Below the pieces are notes generated by a model. That model did no database searches, had not been told where the DNA came from, and saw nothing but the letters and a program-made list of their open reading frames with translations. Shown piece by piece: positions 46,501 to 57,000 of a DNA stretch of 64,000 nt. The DNA comes from Cyclaneusma minus. Its lineage: Eukaryota; Ascomycota; Leotiomycetes; Marthamycetales; Marthamycetaceae. The translations under genes were made by a program, and so were the position numbers. The stretch is taken from the NCBI GenBank assembly GCA_037179335.1, contig JAKZHN010000013.1, forward strand, positions 434,001-498,000, read 5' to 3'. Numbering within the stretch: the first letter of the stretch is position 1; each line of letters starts with the position of its first letter.

Positions 46501-48149
46501 CTTTTTCTCACAAGCCACAAGGACTCGAGACCAACTACAGTGAAGAAGTTCAACGCGAAGTTGAGATCGATCCTTTTTCTCACAAGCCTCAAGGTCTCGA
46601 AATCAACTACCGCGAGGAAGTCGCTACTGAAGCTGAGATCGATCCGTTTTCTCACAAACCACAGGGTCTCGAAACCAACTATGCTGAAGAAGTCAAGAAC
46701 GAAGTTGAGATCGACCCCTTCTCCCACAAGCCGCTGGGGCTTCAGACGAGCTATGCGGAAGAAGTGAGAACCGAGGCTGAGATCGATCCTTTCTCTCACA
46801 AACCGCGGGGGCTTGAGACGAGCTATGTTGAAGAAGTGAAGACTGAGGCTGAGATTGATCCTTTCTCCCACAAACCGCAGGGACTTGAGACCAACTACAG
46901 TGAAGAAATCAAGAGCCAAGCCGAAGTCGACCCTTTCTCCGACAAGCCGCAGGGACTTGAAACGAGCTATGCGGATGAGGTAAACTCGAAGACCGCCAAT
47001 TCTCCTGCTTCAGCTTCCTACGATCCTTACTCCAAGGAGCCACAGGGGCTGGAGACGAGCTATGCTGAAGAAGTTGCAGCATCAAGATCCGACAGTGGTT
47101 CGGTCTTGCATTCCTCCTATGGCACCGCTGACAAAACCGCCCCTGGAATGACTCAATGGCAGAAGAAGCTCAAGGATCGTAAAGAGCAGAAGACGAAGGA
47201 TACAGAGCTCATTCGTGAGGTTCGCGGCATCTATGAAAGTACTTATGGGACGATTGACTGCCAGCATCGCCAGGTCCCACAGGGCAAGATTGTCGTCGAC
47301 GAGTCCGCTAAGCCGGCATCAGCGTCTGACACCGTGGCGGCCATCAGATCGAGAGCTATGGAACGGCTTGCCACCGCCGAAGCACGAAAGTCGCGTCAGT
47401 TGAAAGAACTGCAAGCCAGGGCCAAATCGGCCTCCAGCAAAACAAGCTCCGGACAAGTTGGAGAATCAGCTCCCATCAGCTCATCAGCAGAGTCCAACGC
47501 CTCGTCTGCTCCATCTCCTGAACCAACCTTCTATAAAGTCCTCGCCTACGACTCCGCCATGCAAACCATCAACATCGCCGAAACACCCTCCACAGTCCAT
47601 GATTCGTCAACTGCACTCACTCCCGCCGAAGCGCTGATGCGTCTCTCGAACCCGGCTAAATTCTTTCCGCACTTTCAGGGGCTCCAAGCCCAGGGCTATG
47701 AAATAATCTCTGGCTCTGGCGACGTACTCGTTTTCCGAAAAGTGAGGGACGGGACTCCTTTGGGTGCTTCGGTAGATGCTTCAACTTCGAGTACTACTGG
47801 TAATGGCAACGAGGGAAAGACGGTGCGCAATCCAGTAGACGGCACCGAAGCCCCAGTCGGTAATTTTGCCAGTCCTACCGGGTTTGTGAATCACGATGTG
47901 GTATCTCCAGAGGGCGAAAAACCTTTTGTGAGCAACATCAATGTGAGGCGAGAGGAGCCGTACTTCAGCGGGAACAAGAACTGGGAAGATGATAGTGAGT
48001 ATTACAAGAAGAGAAACGCAAAGGCGCCGTTGTGGAAGAGGGTGACAGTGGGCGCGGTGGGGGTGGGGGCTTGTAGTTATGCGATTGGGGTTGTGAGTGA
48101 GTATTTTAAGACGGGGGGCGCGGATGGGAAGGGCCCTGAGGGGTTTTGA
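43557..48149 (+). CDS. 1530-residue protein with two internal repeat arrays; probable mitochondrial membrane protein
   Basis: One uninterrupted frame. Residues 1-35 look like a mitochondrial presequence (Arg/Ser/Thr-rich, no acids: MSSAIVRRRPTTIAPTHHQH). Residues ~260-600 hold 12 imperfect copies of a ~25-35-residue repeat built on YEDLDKYGPFRAHEPDGKY. Residues ~930-1175 hold 10 copies of a 24-residue repeat built on IDPFSHKPQGLETNYAEEV. A charged alpha-helical segment lies between them (~690-880). The C-terminus has a conserved-looking FYKVLAYDSAMQTINIAET and GYEIISGSGDVLVFRK region, and a membrane segment VTVGAVGVGACSYAIGVV near the end. I do not recognise a characterised family. An upstream exon from 43336 would add 28 residues and hide the presequence. 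Function unknown. Confidence 0.88.
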   Translation: MSSAIVRRRPTTIAPTHHQHLSQTRNFRISFWSSHLDPAFAKEMRRRARSLKHKDAEAINRRLQWDRNDPLATRRSGFKDYMCSAWFGSDSKPGGRYVNSDASGSPSSSSNHNWDFSVPPFRPQPWTSLMDIRNLHREWMNGAFEPSTVPSKPYSTSADGRNQPHRTASTSTKQPQSPQKSPKRSNQNEAEVEYDIDPITNRKVPRKTPKVEETFNSDSGNNTVKTSKPYREQFKKFRPPVFEEESSETTRSDGRPAYNDLKKYGPFRSYEPDGKYASASGRDTERGTGIENPSQDELKKYGPYRSHEPDGKYAPESELPRYEDLESYGPFKSHEPDGRYAPAQNQEPVYEDLDKYDGPFRAHEPDGKYAPEPNQEPVYEDLDKYDGPFRSYEPDGKYKPAQTQEQVYEDLDKYDGPFRAHEPDGKYAPEAQSRPQYEDLEDYGPFRAHEPDGKYVPAKYQVRKDLESHQPLRRNESDGKLSSAPDQVYDDLEDYPARSKDNGPFRAHEPDGKYAPLAKAVPRYDDLDNYGPIRAHEPDGKYAPLAKSQPGYEDLESYGPVRVHEPDGKYASAQSQESYEDLESYRPYRYNEPDGKLPPRPDSVTESLKDFGTKQNYYHENAPNPSLKPKIPKVVKSSSATTKFEPSLPRPSQAKLSAFESLGAFEEEDFGILRASDVRAAVGISKKAKTVSADDKFAKREKLEKEFAEVEHPIHTPELEYVKTIRTGMAAKARDWWDGDKDNATQEKRKLLERHDAIEDHRQWIRIWEKLSVLARDHAEKATALHISSLLDRSKRRAKAFLDKVDDERAVDGPEWAWDMHWLDKQLWQGMEIELRLAVADVPDGAKADDGILDTSEDVKAYESLRNQLRGDFSPLGRAVQPALENSWTYGVDWARERHNTTPSPKLETALDRSLQQQEEEPGNVDKTQAGLDPFSKEPQGLETNYKEEVITQTEIDPFSHKPLGLETSYAEEVKTEAEIDPFSHKPQGLETNYSEEVQREVEIDPFSHKPQGLEINYREEVATEAEIDPFSHKPQGLETNYAEEVKNEVEIDPFSHKPLGLQTSYAEEVRTEAEIDPFSHKPRGLETSYVEEVKTEAEIDPFSHKPQGLETNYSEEIKSQAEVDPFSDKPQGLETSYADEVNSKTANSPASASYDPYSKEPQGLETSYAEEVAASRSDSGSVLHSSYGTADKTAPGMTQWQKKLKDRKEQKTKDTELIREVRGIYESTYGTIDCQHRQVPQGKIVVDESAKPASASDTVAAIRSRAMERLATAEARKSRQLKELQARAKSASSKTSSGQVGESAPISSSAESNASSAPSPEPTFYKVLAYDSAMQTINIAETPSTVHDSSTALTPAEALMRLSNPAKFFPHFQGLQAQGYEIISGSGDVLVFRKVRDGTPLGASVDASTSSTTGNGNEGKTVRNPVDGTEAPVGNFASPTGFVNHDVVSPEGEKPFVSNINVRREEPYFSGNKNWEDDSEYYKKRNAKAPLWKRVTVGAVGVGACSYAIGVVSEYFKTGGADGKGPEGF
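44335..45350 (+). repeat. Coding repeat block 1 (EPDGKY type, 12 copies)
   Basis: Twelve imperfect in-frame units centred on (A/S)HEPDGKY; three successive copies with YEDLDKYDGPFR are nearly identical, suggesting recent unequal exchange. Two copies (RNESDGKL and YNEPDGKL) are clearly decayed. Confidence 0.9.
46352..47076 (+). repeat. Coding repeat block 2 (72-bp unit, 10 copies)
   Basis: Ten copies of a 72-bp/24-residue unit, DPFSHKPQGLETxYxEEV plus a variable Glu-rich linker. Interior copies are most alike. The first and last (DPFSKEPQG, DPYSKEPQG) are variants, as in many tandem protein repeats. Confidence 0.9.
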
Positions 48150-49744
48150 GGGGGTGCGATATGGTTTTGAGCATCGATGATTTGAGGGAACGACGATTGT
48201 CGTTGTGGGGTGGAAGGATGCGTTCGTGTTGAGCAACGCAGGCGTTTTGCGGACTTTGAGGAGTTCTCTGGGGACTGTGGGATCGTTGACGGTTGTCGTT
48301 TCTTCGCGATGATTTATATCTAGCGTGTCTTTTGCATGGTCTTTTGAGGGTCCCGTGGGCTTCTGGGGGTTGTTATGGCTATCGCGGGTTGTTGAGGGTA
48401 TCGCGGGTGTTTTGCTTTCATTCTTCCCCCGTCTCTGATATTACTCCACACAATTCTGTTTGCCGCTTCAATGGGCACTCCTCTCCGCATGACGGCCTAC
48501 ATATCATATTCGCAAATGTCAGATATACCTATCGCACACTTCCTTGCTGCATGATTTTGATGTTGGATTGATGAGCACTGAGCTTGCGCGTTTCATTTTC
48601 GACAATTCACCCGAGCGAGGAACACGAAGGACTCGGGATTGTTCTTTCCCGAGGACCAAAAAGAGTCGCGCTCAGTCCAAGTTTCGACATGTCGAGACGG
48701 GAAGAAGTCGAAACTTGAACGTCGTCGCCATGATCTATGTCGCCGATTTGATGGGAAATTTTCCTATTCGAGCCAAGAGGCCAAGACGGGCGGCTAATAT
48801 GCCTGGGGCACGGGCCGCCTCGGGAAGCAGACGCGGCAAGCAAAGGTTCAACAATACCTAATGATTTCAAGCATGCAAGGCACGAAATCGTTTTTGGGAG
48901 GTTTCATCCGCCGCGGCACTTTGCGATCCTGGAATTGTTGCACCACATACCCGTCGCCGGGGGTTATTATTCATTGACGACTTCACATTGAGGTCTTTCG
49001 AGCTTTCTAAGTTACGGGGACGTGATTTGCGTTTTGTTTCTTTGTTGAGTTTGGACTTCGAACATTCGGGCTGAGCTGCGGCATGTGGGAGGGCCCCGAG
49101 GACGCAATGAGATCAATGATGTGATGAAACTGTGGAGTCGTGGTCTGAGGGTCCCGGTAATTGTTTGGTCGAGGAGCAGGGATTCTCCAGCTGTTCAAAC
49201 CCGGGCACGGTCACGGTCTCATTGACGGACGGGTGTGCTTGAACTTCGAACCTCCGTCCGGGAATATGCGATTTCAAGACCACAATTGATCCCGTCGAGG
49301 CTCGCAAGCTTTGCCAAAAGAATGGATGTCGACTGATGCTATAAGGGGTTCGTTGATATGATGTGCACGGTAGGTGGGCAGTTCTCTCATGGTCTTCAAT
49401 TCGCAAATGGATGCTCCGAGCATGGCTTCCCTGAATCTCACGGTTGTGACGGTCATCATTCTTACCAGTTTTGTTTGAGCGGATGGTGGACCTGGAGTCT
49501 GGATGTTTATGACGATCCACCCAGCTCGTGGGCTGCATTACCGCACGCGTGGATCCATGATAAATCGAATCGTGTCCTGGTCCCTGTTTATTGCCCGTTA
49601 TCTGATCCATCTGATCCCCACGGCACGGTCTTGTTCGTCCTTTTCCTTTTCTCTTCCTCTCTCTCCTTTCTCCCCTTCACTCCGCTCTCTCTTTCCCCCA
49701 TTCTCTCTCAACAGCCTCAAGTTCGGTGCTTCCTCGCCGTCACG
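48150..49744. other. Intergenic upstream of quercetinase
   Basis: About 1.6 kb. 48150-48420 is G/T-rich with short TATCGCGGGT repeats and is probably 3' UTR of the repeat-protein gene. 49630-49735 is a C/T-rich leader of the quercetinase. No other gene recognised. Confidence 0.45.
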
Positions 49745-50965
49745 ATGCATCTCTCCTTTGCCTCCCTCGTGGCCGCGTCCACCGCCCTCTCGGCCAACCT
49801 CGTCTCCGCCTCCCACTCCCGCCGCCAGACCTCCAACGTCTGGGTCTCCTCCGTCCCCGACTACGTGCGCCCCTACGCCATCAAGCACCTCCAAATCCCC
49901 GGCACCATCGTCTACTCCCAAGTCTATCGCTTCCCCGTCACCGGCCCATCCTCCGACGACGCCTTCACGCTCATCAGCACCTCCACGCCCGCCGCCGGCT
50001 CCCTCGGCGTCCTCCCCCACATCCACCAAACCCACTACGAAAACTTCTTCTGCGCCAAAGGCCGCTTCCAACTCTGGACCGTCAACAATGCCAACGACTC
50101 GCTTTCCGCAGATGACGCTGAGCAGGCTCGCTTGATGACTGTTGGTGACTATGGCGCCGTGCCGCACAACACTACCCATACTTTCCAAATCCTGGATCCG
50201 GACACCGAAATGGTGGGCATTATCCACCCTGGCGGTTTTGAAGAGTTGTTCTACGCGCTTGCTACCGGAAACTACACTTCGGAGACTATCTCGCCTTACG
50301 TTGCTCCTTCGGTCTACGATGCTTTCAACGCATCGCAATCTTCGCCTTCTGCTTCTGTCATCTCCTCTCTCGAGTCTTTCGACGTCTATGCCCAGCTCGA
50401 GTACTCGCCCCGTCGCGACTTCGTAAACGGCTCTGCACCAGCTGACGCGACCTGGCACACCGGCTCCAACACTCCCTCCGAGAACTCGAAGGAGCCCTAC
50501 TTCCTTGCCAAAGACTTTGGACCCAAGTATCTCGTTTCCGCAGGATCCTTCAACGGCGTTGGATTCCACCAAGTCGTGCAGCCGCTCGTAACCCCCATTC
50601 AGAGCGCAGGAAACTTTACTACTGCTACGATTAGCTTGAGCATGTTGGGCAGCAACGGTACTGAATTCAGTGTGGCGGGGAACAGCACGCTTGGAACGAC
50701 CGGTGGTGTGAGTACTGGGGTTTTGACGGGACATTGCGCTATTGAGGTGTTGGAGGGTATGTTGCGTGTGGAGATGCTTGGGGAGGAGCTGAGTTTGTTG
50801 GGTGGTGATGTGGTGTTTGTGCCTAAGGGGACGGCGTTTAAGTACTGGAGTGAGGAGGCGTGGACGAAGGTGTTGGTTGTGTCTCAGGGAGCTGATGGCG
50901 TCGACAGCAGACTGATCAAGGCGGGTGAGAGCTGGGATTACCCGGTTTGGCCTTCTTATGCTTAG
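49745..50965 (+). CDS. Secreted quercetin 2,3-dioxygenase-like bicupin
   Basis: Intronless, 406 residues from the ATG at 49745; the frame is open upstream but this Met starts a signal peptide (MHLSFASLVAASTALSANLV). N-terminal cupin: PHIHQTHYENFFC supplies His92, His94 and Glu99, and HNTTHTF (141-147) the third His, corresponding to the copper ligands of Aspergillus quercetinase. A second cupin (~290-390) lacks an obvious metal set, as usual for the family. Several NxS/T sites (for example NGSAPAD, NFTTAT) suggest glycosylation. The enzyme opens the flavonol ring of quercetin, releasing CO and a depside; in plant-associated fungi it serves to degrade host flavonoids. Substrate is inferred from family. 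Confidence 0.9.
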   Translation: MHLSFASLVAASTALSANLVSASHSRRQTSNVWVSSVPDYVRPYAIKHLQIPGTIVYSQVYRFPVTGPSSDDAFTLISTSTPAAGSLGVLPHIHQTHYENFFCAKGRFQLWTVNNANDSLSADDAEQARLMTVGDYGAVPHNTTHTFQILDPDTEMVGIIHPGGFEELFYALATGNYTSETISPYVAPSVYDAFNASQSSPSASVISSLESFDVYAQLEYSPRRDFVNGSAPADATWHTGSNTPSENSKEPYFLAKDFGPKYLVSAGSFNGVGFHQVVQPLVTPIQSAGNFTTATISLSMLGSNGTEFSVAGNSTLGTTGGVSTGVLTGHCAIEVLEGMLRVEMLGEELSLLGGDVVFVPKGTAFKYWSEEAWTKVLVVSQGADGVDSRLIKAGESWDYPVWPSYA

Positions 50966-51079
50966 GTGGGGTGATTGAGGGAGACGGGTTCTTGTATATA
51001 TATATATATTGCAGTCACGTGTACGGTTTTGGATAAAAACCAATTCAAGTGGTTGAGATTACCTAATCCAAGGCTCTGG

Positions 51080-54000
51080 ACTCTGATCACTCGAGCTTGA
51101 GGTATAAAAGGACTGGGACCGATCTTTGGAGGCATCAATCAAGAACGCTCGAACAGAGGCGTCGAGGGCACAGTGCACCAGGACCAAACATGGGATCGAG
51201 GCCGCAATCTGTTCTAAAGATAGTAAAAGCTATGCTAGAGAGTTTGAGAAATCATTATCGAATAGCAACAAGACGGGAGCTACTGTTGGAGGATGACATT
51301 TGCTGTTGGAGAACTGGCACTGCTGCCGAGAAGGAATGGTGCTGTCGAATGAGGATCCATCACTGGCCCGTTCATTGGTTCGAATAAGTAGCAAGCAGCG
51401 CATAATGACTATTTAAAGAGACCTTAGCACCATTGCTCAACTCTCCAACGAACTATATTACAGGCGGAAAAATCTAGGGTCTGGAGTCTGGAGGTTTCTG
51501 CTCAGCGAGGTCACGGTATCAGCAACGGTTACTTTTCATCGCCTTCTCCTCGTTGCATCCTAGTCTTTCTTTGAAGAAAGACATAAACAATTTGTAGTTA
51601 CTGACAGAGAAAGCTGCTGTCGAAAGGAAACACTGCTGTCATCAAAGTCACTGCTACGCACCGAAGAAGAATACTGCTGTGGGAAGAGGGACAATTGTTA
51701 GCAATTCGTCCACATCCAGCTATCACCAGGCACAGAATTACTATATAAACAGACCTTGGTACCGTGGTTCATGCTCTTCGAGCAAAAGAAAGGCTGATGA
51801 ATCAACACACGATGAAATCCAGGATCTGGACAATTCTGCTCTGCATGGACACAGTGTCATCAAGAGTTACTGCAAATTGTGAGCCAGGATTCACATTACT
51901 CTTTTTTGCACTCTAGGCCTAACGGTAATATACTTCTTCGAAACAGCTGAGAAGGAACCGGTCTGTAATTATCGAGGGAGAAAGCTGCTGTTGAACGGAA
52001 ACACAGCTGTCGTCAACGCTCCGGCTGTCGTCAAAGTCACCGCTACCGGGGGGCAATGCTGCTGTCAAAAGATTAGAGAAGACACGGGCTCGCCCATTCT
52101 GAAGAGCCCAAACTCGCTGTAAGCACAAGATTACTATTGAAACAGACTTCGGTATCATGGCTTGAACTCTCCAAAGAGACTAACCCTCTACCTGCTCGGC
52201 ATGGCTCGGACACTTCTGCTCTGCGACGACATGGTATCAGCAAGTTACTGCTAATTGTAGACCAGGATTCTTCTTCTTTGCACTCCAAGACCTTACTGAC
52301 GATGTGCTTCTTTGTAACAGAGAAGTGAATGGTCTACACTTCCAAAGAAGAAAATTGCTGTCGAAAGCATACACTGCTGTTGTCGAAGCCACTGCTGCTG
52401 GGGGAAAGTGCTGCTGTCGAAAACTCAGAAAGACACATCCTGCCCCTGGTTCGTTTACAGACCCCAAACTCGCAGTAAGCACAACATTTCTATTTAAAGC
52501 AGACCTGTAGCGCTTCCCATGTTCTTCAGAGCTTGGGAAATGGTCGACGAAGTTCTGACGCTCTGCTTTGGAGGAACGTGGAAAGGGACAGTTTGCGTTT
52601 ACCGACGAAGAAAGCTGCTGTCGAGAGCAAACACTGCTGTCGTCAAAGCATCGGCTGCCGAGAAACAATGCTGCTGTCGAATCTTCGAGGAAGGCATTCC
52701 CATACACTCGAACTATCACGAAATTACTATATCAATAGACCTGAGGACCATGGCTCAGACTCTCCAGAGATTGTTAGCATGGAGACCCTGGCAATGTTTC
52801 AGCGCTTCTACTTTCCGAGGACATGCTTTATCCTCTGCTGATTTAGGGCTGCAATTCCTCTCCGTTACATTCTGGGAGTCTCCTACTGTTGTATCTTTCG
52901 GATCATGGAAAGCAACGGACATTCTGTATGTACTTACCGGGAGAGAAGCTGCTGTCAAAAGAAAACACTGCTATCATTGAAACAATTTTCCGGGAGAAAG
53001 GATGCTGCTGCCGAGAAAACATTAAGTGATTGCGCTCAATCACACAGCGCCATCATTCATCAAGCAAGCTAAGCTCCAGGATCTCTATATAAAGAGGCCT
53101 CGTTGGACGAGATGGAACGGCAGATCCTGAACCTCGAGTCAAAGTCGAACAAGCAGCAGGAGCAGATCGATGCACAGGCAACCGAGATTCAGACTGGTCT
53201 GAGACTTCCAGAGTTTCAAGAAGAAAATGTCGTATGATGGAAACAACACTTGACTGCTGATCCCAGGCCAAAGTTCCTCTTCGCTGAATTCTAGAAGCCT
53301 GCCGGCGCTCGACCACTTCAAGCTAGGAGGGAAGCGGTCTGCATTTACTAGAAACGAAGTCCTGTCGGAAGATAACGCTGCTGCCGTTGAAGCTATTGCT
53401 GACAAGGATGAATGCTGCTGTCGAGGAAACATCGCGGTCACGGCGTCACCGAGCCAGTGCAGGGCTTTTACATAAATAGAGCTCGCAGGACCGACCTGAA
53501 ACTTCCAGAGCTTCAAAGGGGAATGTGACCACATGATTGCAGCGACACTTGGCTGCAGATCGCAAGCCAACCTTCCTCTTCATTGCGCTCTAGGTTCTAA
53601 CAAATAATTTGTCCTTTCGTATCTGCTAGTCAGAGAGGTTACAGTCTGCAAAATGCATTATGCAGTCACTAAGAGGAGAAAGCTGTTGTCGAAAGGAAAC
53701 ACTACTGGCAACTGCCATCAAGATCCAAAGCTACCGCTTTCAAAGAGCAAGACTGCTGTGAAGAAAGCGCTACCCTCAATACCACAGTGCCACCAAGCAA
53801 GCTCTAGGTATGTAGCAGAAAAGTCTTACAGCCTCCAGGAATTTGAACAGCCCCAGACCTCTCGAAGTCAACTTTGCACTTTGCTAAAGACTTTTCTTCA
53901 GCCAGCTGCTACGCTATATGACAATCATATCACGTTGAACCTTTCTATATTTGACAGACTAGATGGAGCACGTGACTGCCGCCACGTGGCAATCTCTCTC

Positions 54001-57000
54001 GAGCCGGCGCGTAACTCTCTCAAATTACTATATAAGGATCCCTTGTCCCACCATGGATTCTCACAATTGTCCAGCGCGAGACTGTATCTTAGGTCTATGC
54101 ACCGCCCAAAGCGTAAACCCTCAACAGGGCCAATTTCAGTCCCAAATTTGGCTGTTGGTATGAGCAGAGCTGAGATGCGCTTCAGGAGAAGAAGATTGGG
54201 CAAGTTTTCTGAGATTTGGGGGAATACTGCTGTCGAAAGAAAGTACTGTTGTCATTTGTTATCGGAAGCTACTATTAGTGTTACCAGAGAAGAATTCTGC
54301 TCTCAAGGAAGCATTGAGGTTACAGCGTTACCAAGCAAGCTTTGATCAAGACAACTATTTTAAACAGCCCAAGAATCAAGATCCATGGTTCGGGCTTCTA
54401 GGGCGCACGACGAAGCCTTCCATCGCTTGAAAGGTTTAATATTGTACCTTCGGGTCCCTTTTATACCCAGAAGCCAGCCTGTTGGTGTAACAGAGGATGG
54501 CGAGAGTCACGTTCACAACACAGAAGTATTGGATGTCACGTGATGACGGCTACCGCATGGTATACCGCCTGCCAGAGTCACTTAGTTAGGCAGGATTCAT
54601 CTCATGGTTCAGGCCTTCCAGATTCATTACACTGGGCGAAATGTTGCACTGCCTGACTATCAGCATTTCAACATGGCCGATGCCTATTCTCGCGCTGACT
54701 ACTAGCACGAGTAGATCTTCGATGTAGGAGGGAAAAAATGGGTAAAACTCGAAGGTTTAGGGTAATACTGCTGTCGAGAAAAAGTACTGCTGTCGTCAGA
54801 TGATACTGCTACCGGAGAATGATCACACTCCCAAAGGTGGAAAGAAAGGGATTGCCGCGGCGAAGTCAGCAAACGCAGAAGTACTATATAAACAACCCTC
54901 AGTCGCATGGTTCAAGACCAAAGCTTCGCGATATCAGCGACAATTTGAGGGCTTCTGACGTGGTAGTCTCAATAAGGTCAAGTCCACCTCCAAGGCTGCC
55001 TACTGAGATGAGCAGCGCGTCAACTCTTCTGCTTTCAAGGAACAGGATCTCCGATCGAGTGCGAAATTCGACAGCTGAGAAAGAAGCTACTGTCGGGAGA
55101 ATCCATTGTTCTCATCCAAGCTACTGCCGCGAAAAAATGCTGTTGTCGAACATGCATTGCCGTCATAGCATCACCAAGCAAGCTCAAGATTACTATTTAA
55201 GCAGCAAGAAGTCGATGGCCAAGGTCTCTAAACACATGATTCCAAACATCCATGAAAGCTATTGCAAGGATACCGATATCACCCCTGTGTTAGCACGTGA
55301 TTCTCACCGCATCACCAACTCTCGTGATTCTGACATCGGGGAGGTATTAATAGCACAGCGTCATCAGCAAGCCCTCGATTACTATATAAACACCACCTAG
55401 GAGCAAAGCTCAGACTTTCCAAGCACGAGTCGTTCTCGACAAGCATATCATTGCTATGACTTTGAGAAAGCCAATCTAGGATTCACGCTGTTTATCGGAA
55501 ATCGGAGTAAGGGGAATTCCAATTTTCTGCTTTGGGAAGATGACCTTTTGGCAATATCAGTTACTATTTCACCTGTATTTGAGAAATCACACTATTGTCG
55601 AAAGAGATATTTGCCATCAACAAGACTTACTATTGCCTGAAGAAAAGGCGGCTGTCGAAAGAAACCACTGCTACCGTGAAATATGGCATTTATTTGCCCA
55701 AATCAAAAGAGTTTGGATATTGCATGTCAGCGTGACCAAAATTACCACAGTCCCTGTGCAGGAATACTATATAAACGACGCCCAGCTGCACGTCTCAGGT
55801 TCTTTAGAGTATTTTTCCACTGCCTCCAGGTTCATGTTGCAGTACAAGGGCAGGTCATGACTTCTACTCCAATTCAAAAGCTTTTCCTTCCAACACTAAC
55901 ATCAACCCAGACCGGCTGTCATTTTTTCGATGGTTTTGTTTTAGAGAAGAAACCAAGCGTTAAAAGCCACTGGAGCACAGACACTGCTGCCGAACAAAGC
56001 GCTGCTACCGAAACGTTATTGAGTATTGTGGCGTCACGTGAACCAAACAAGCACAGGAATACTATTTAAGCACCACCTAAAGGCACACTTAGGTTTCTCA
56101 AAGTCCCCCAGCCCAACGAAACAAAGTTACGAGATAAGTTGTGCAGATTCAGGCATAGGACAATTTGGTTTGGTGTTTTACAGAACTTCTGCCCTCGATA
56201 TCAACTCCAGGCTGGCCATCAGGGATTCAAAACTTTTGCAGCTTTGCTCCTGCAAAACTGCCAGCCGAGTGGCAGCAAAGAAATTTGTCATCGAGAAAAA
56301 TTGCTGATATTAAGAGAGGCTACTAAAAGGAAAATCGAATATAGTGTTAGAGCGTGACTAGATGCTTGCATCAAACCAATATATAAGTAGCCCCCATAAG
56401 CATGAACCAGGCTTTTTAGAGCATTCCTTGACGAGTACCCAGCTATACGTGCAGACATGAGTATGAGGAAGTATGGGTCGATACTACCCAAAGCTCCTAC
56501 ACTCGATCTTGACGGAAATCATAGACTGGCTTTCTGATTCGACGCTTGACACTTCCTCTCTTGAATTCTTGAAACATAGTATGCAATAGGAGCTGTCATC
56601 GACGAGAATCGCTGCTATCGAGAAGAAATGCTGCTACCGAAAGCCGTCGCACCTCTGAACTACCGAGAAAAACTCAAAGGCTCCACTGGATAGGGAGGAA
56701 AGCGTAGTAAGTGCACCAGATTTCCATGAGTAGTTTTTGTCCAAGAGAGGCCGTGTCGGTCTTCCTATTTCTCTTTACAAATGGCGATGCGCATAGTGTT
56801 TTTTAATCTTGAGAGATTTAGTACTGGACCTTTGGGTTCCTTTTATAGCCGGAAGCCAGCTTGCTGGTGTAACACGAGGTGGTTAGAGTCACGTGCTAAC
56901 AACACAGAAGTATTAGGCGTCACGCGATCACAGTCACCACAAGCCCTGCACAGGATTACTATTTAAAAAGCAAGTTACTCAACTGGTATATCACGTGAAA

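Noticed and set aside
49598..51043. 481-codon minus-strand frame
   Set aside because: Antisense to the quercetinase coding sequence; its open state reflects C-ending codons on the other strand.
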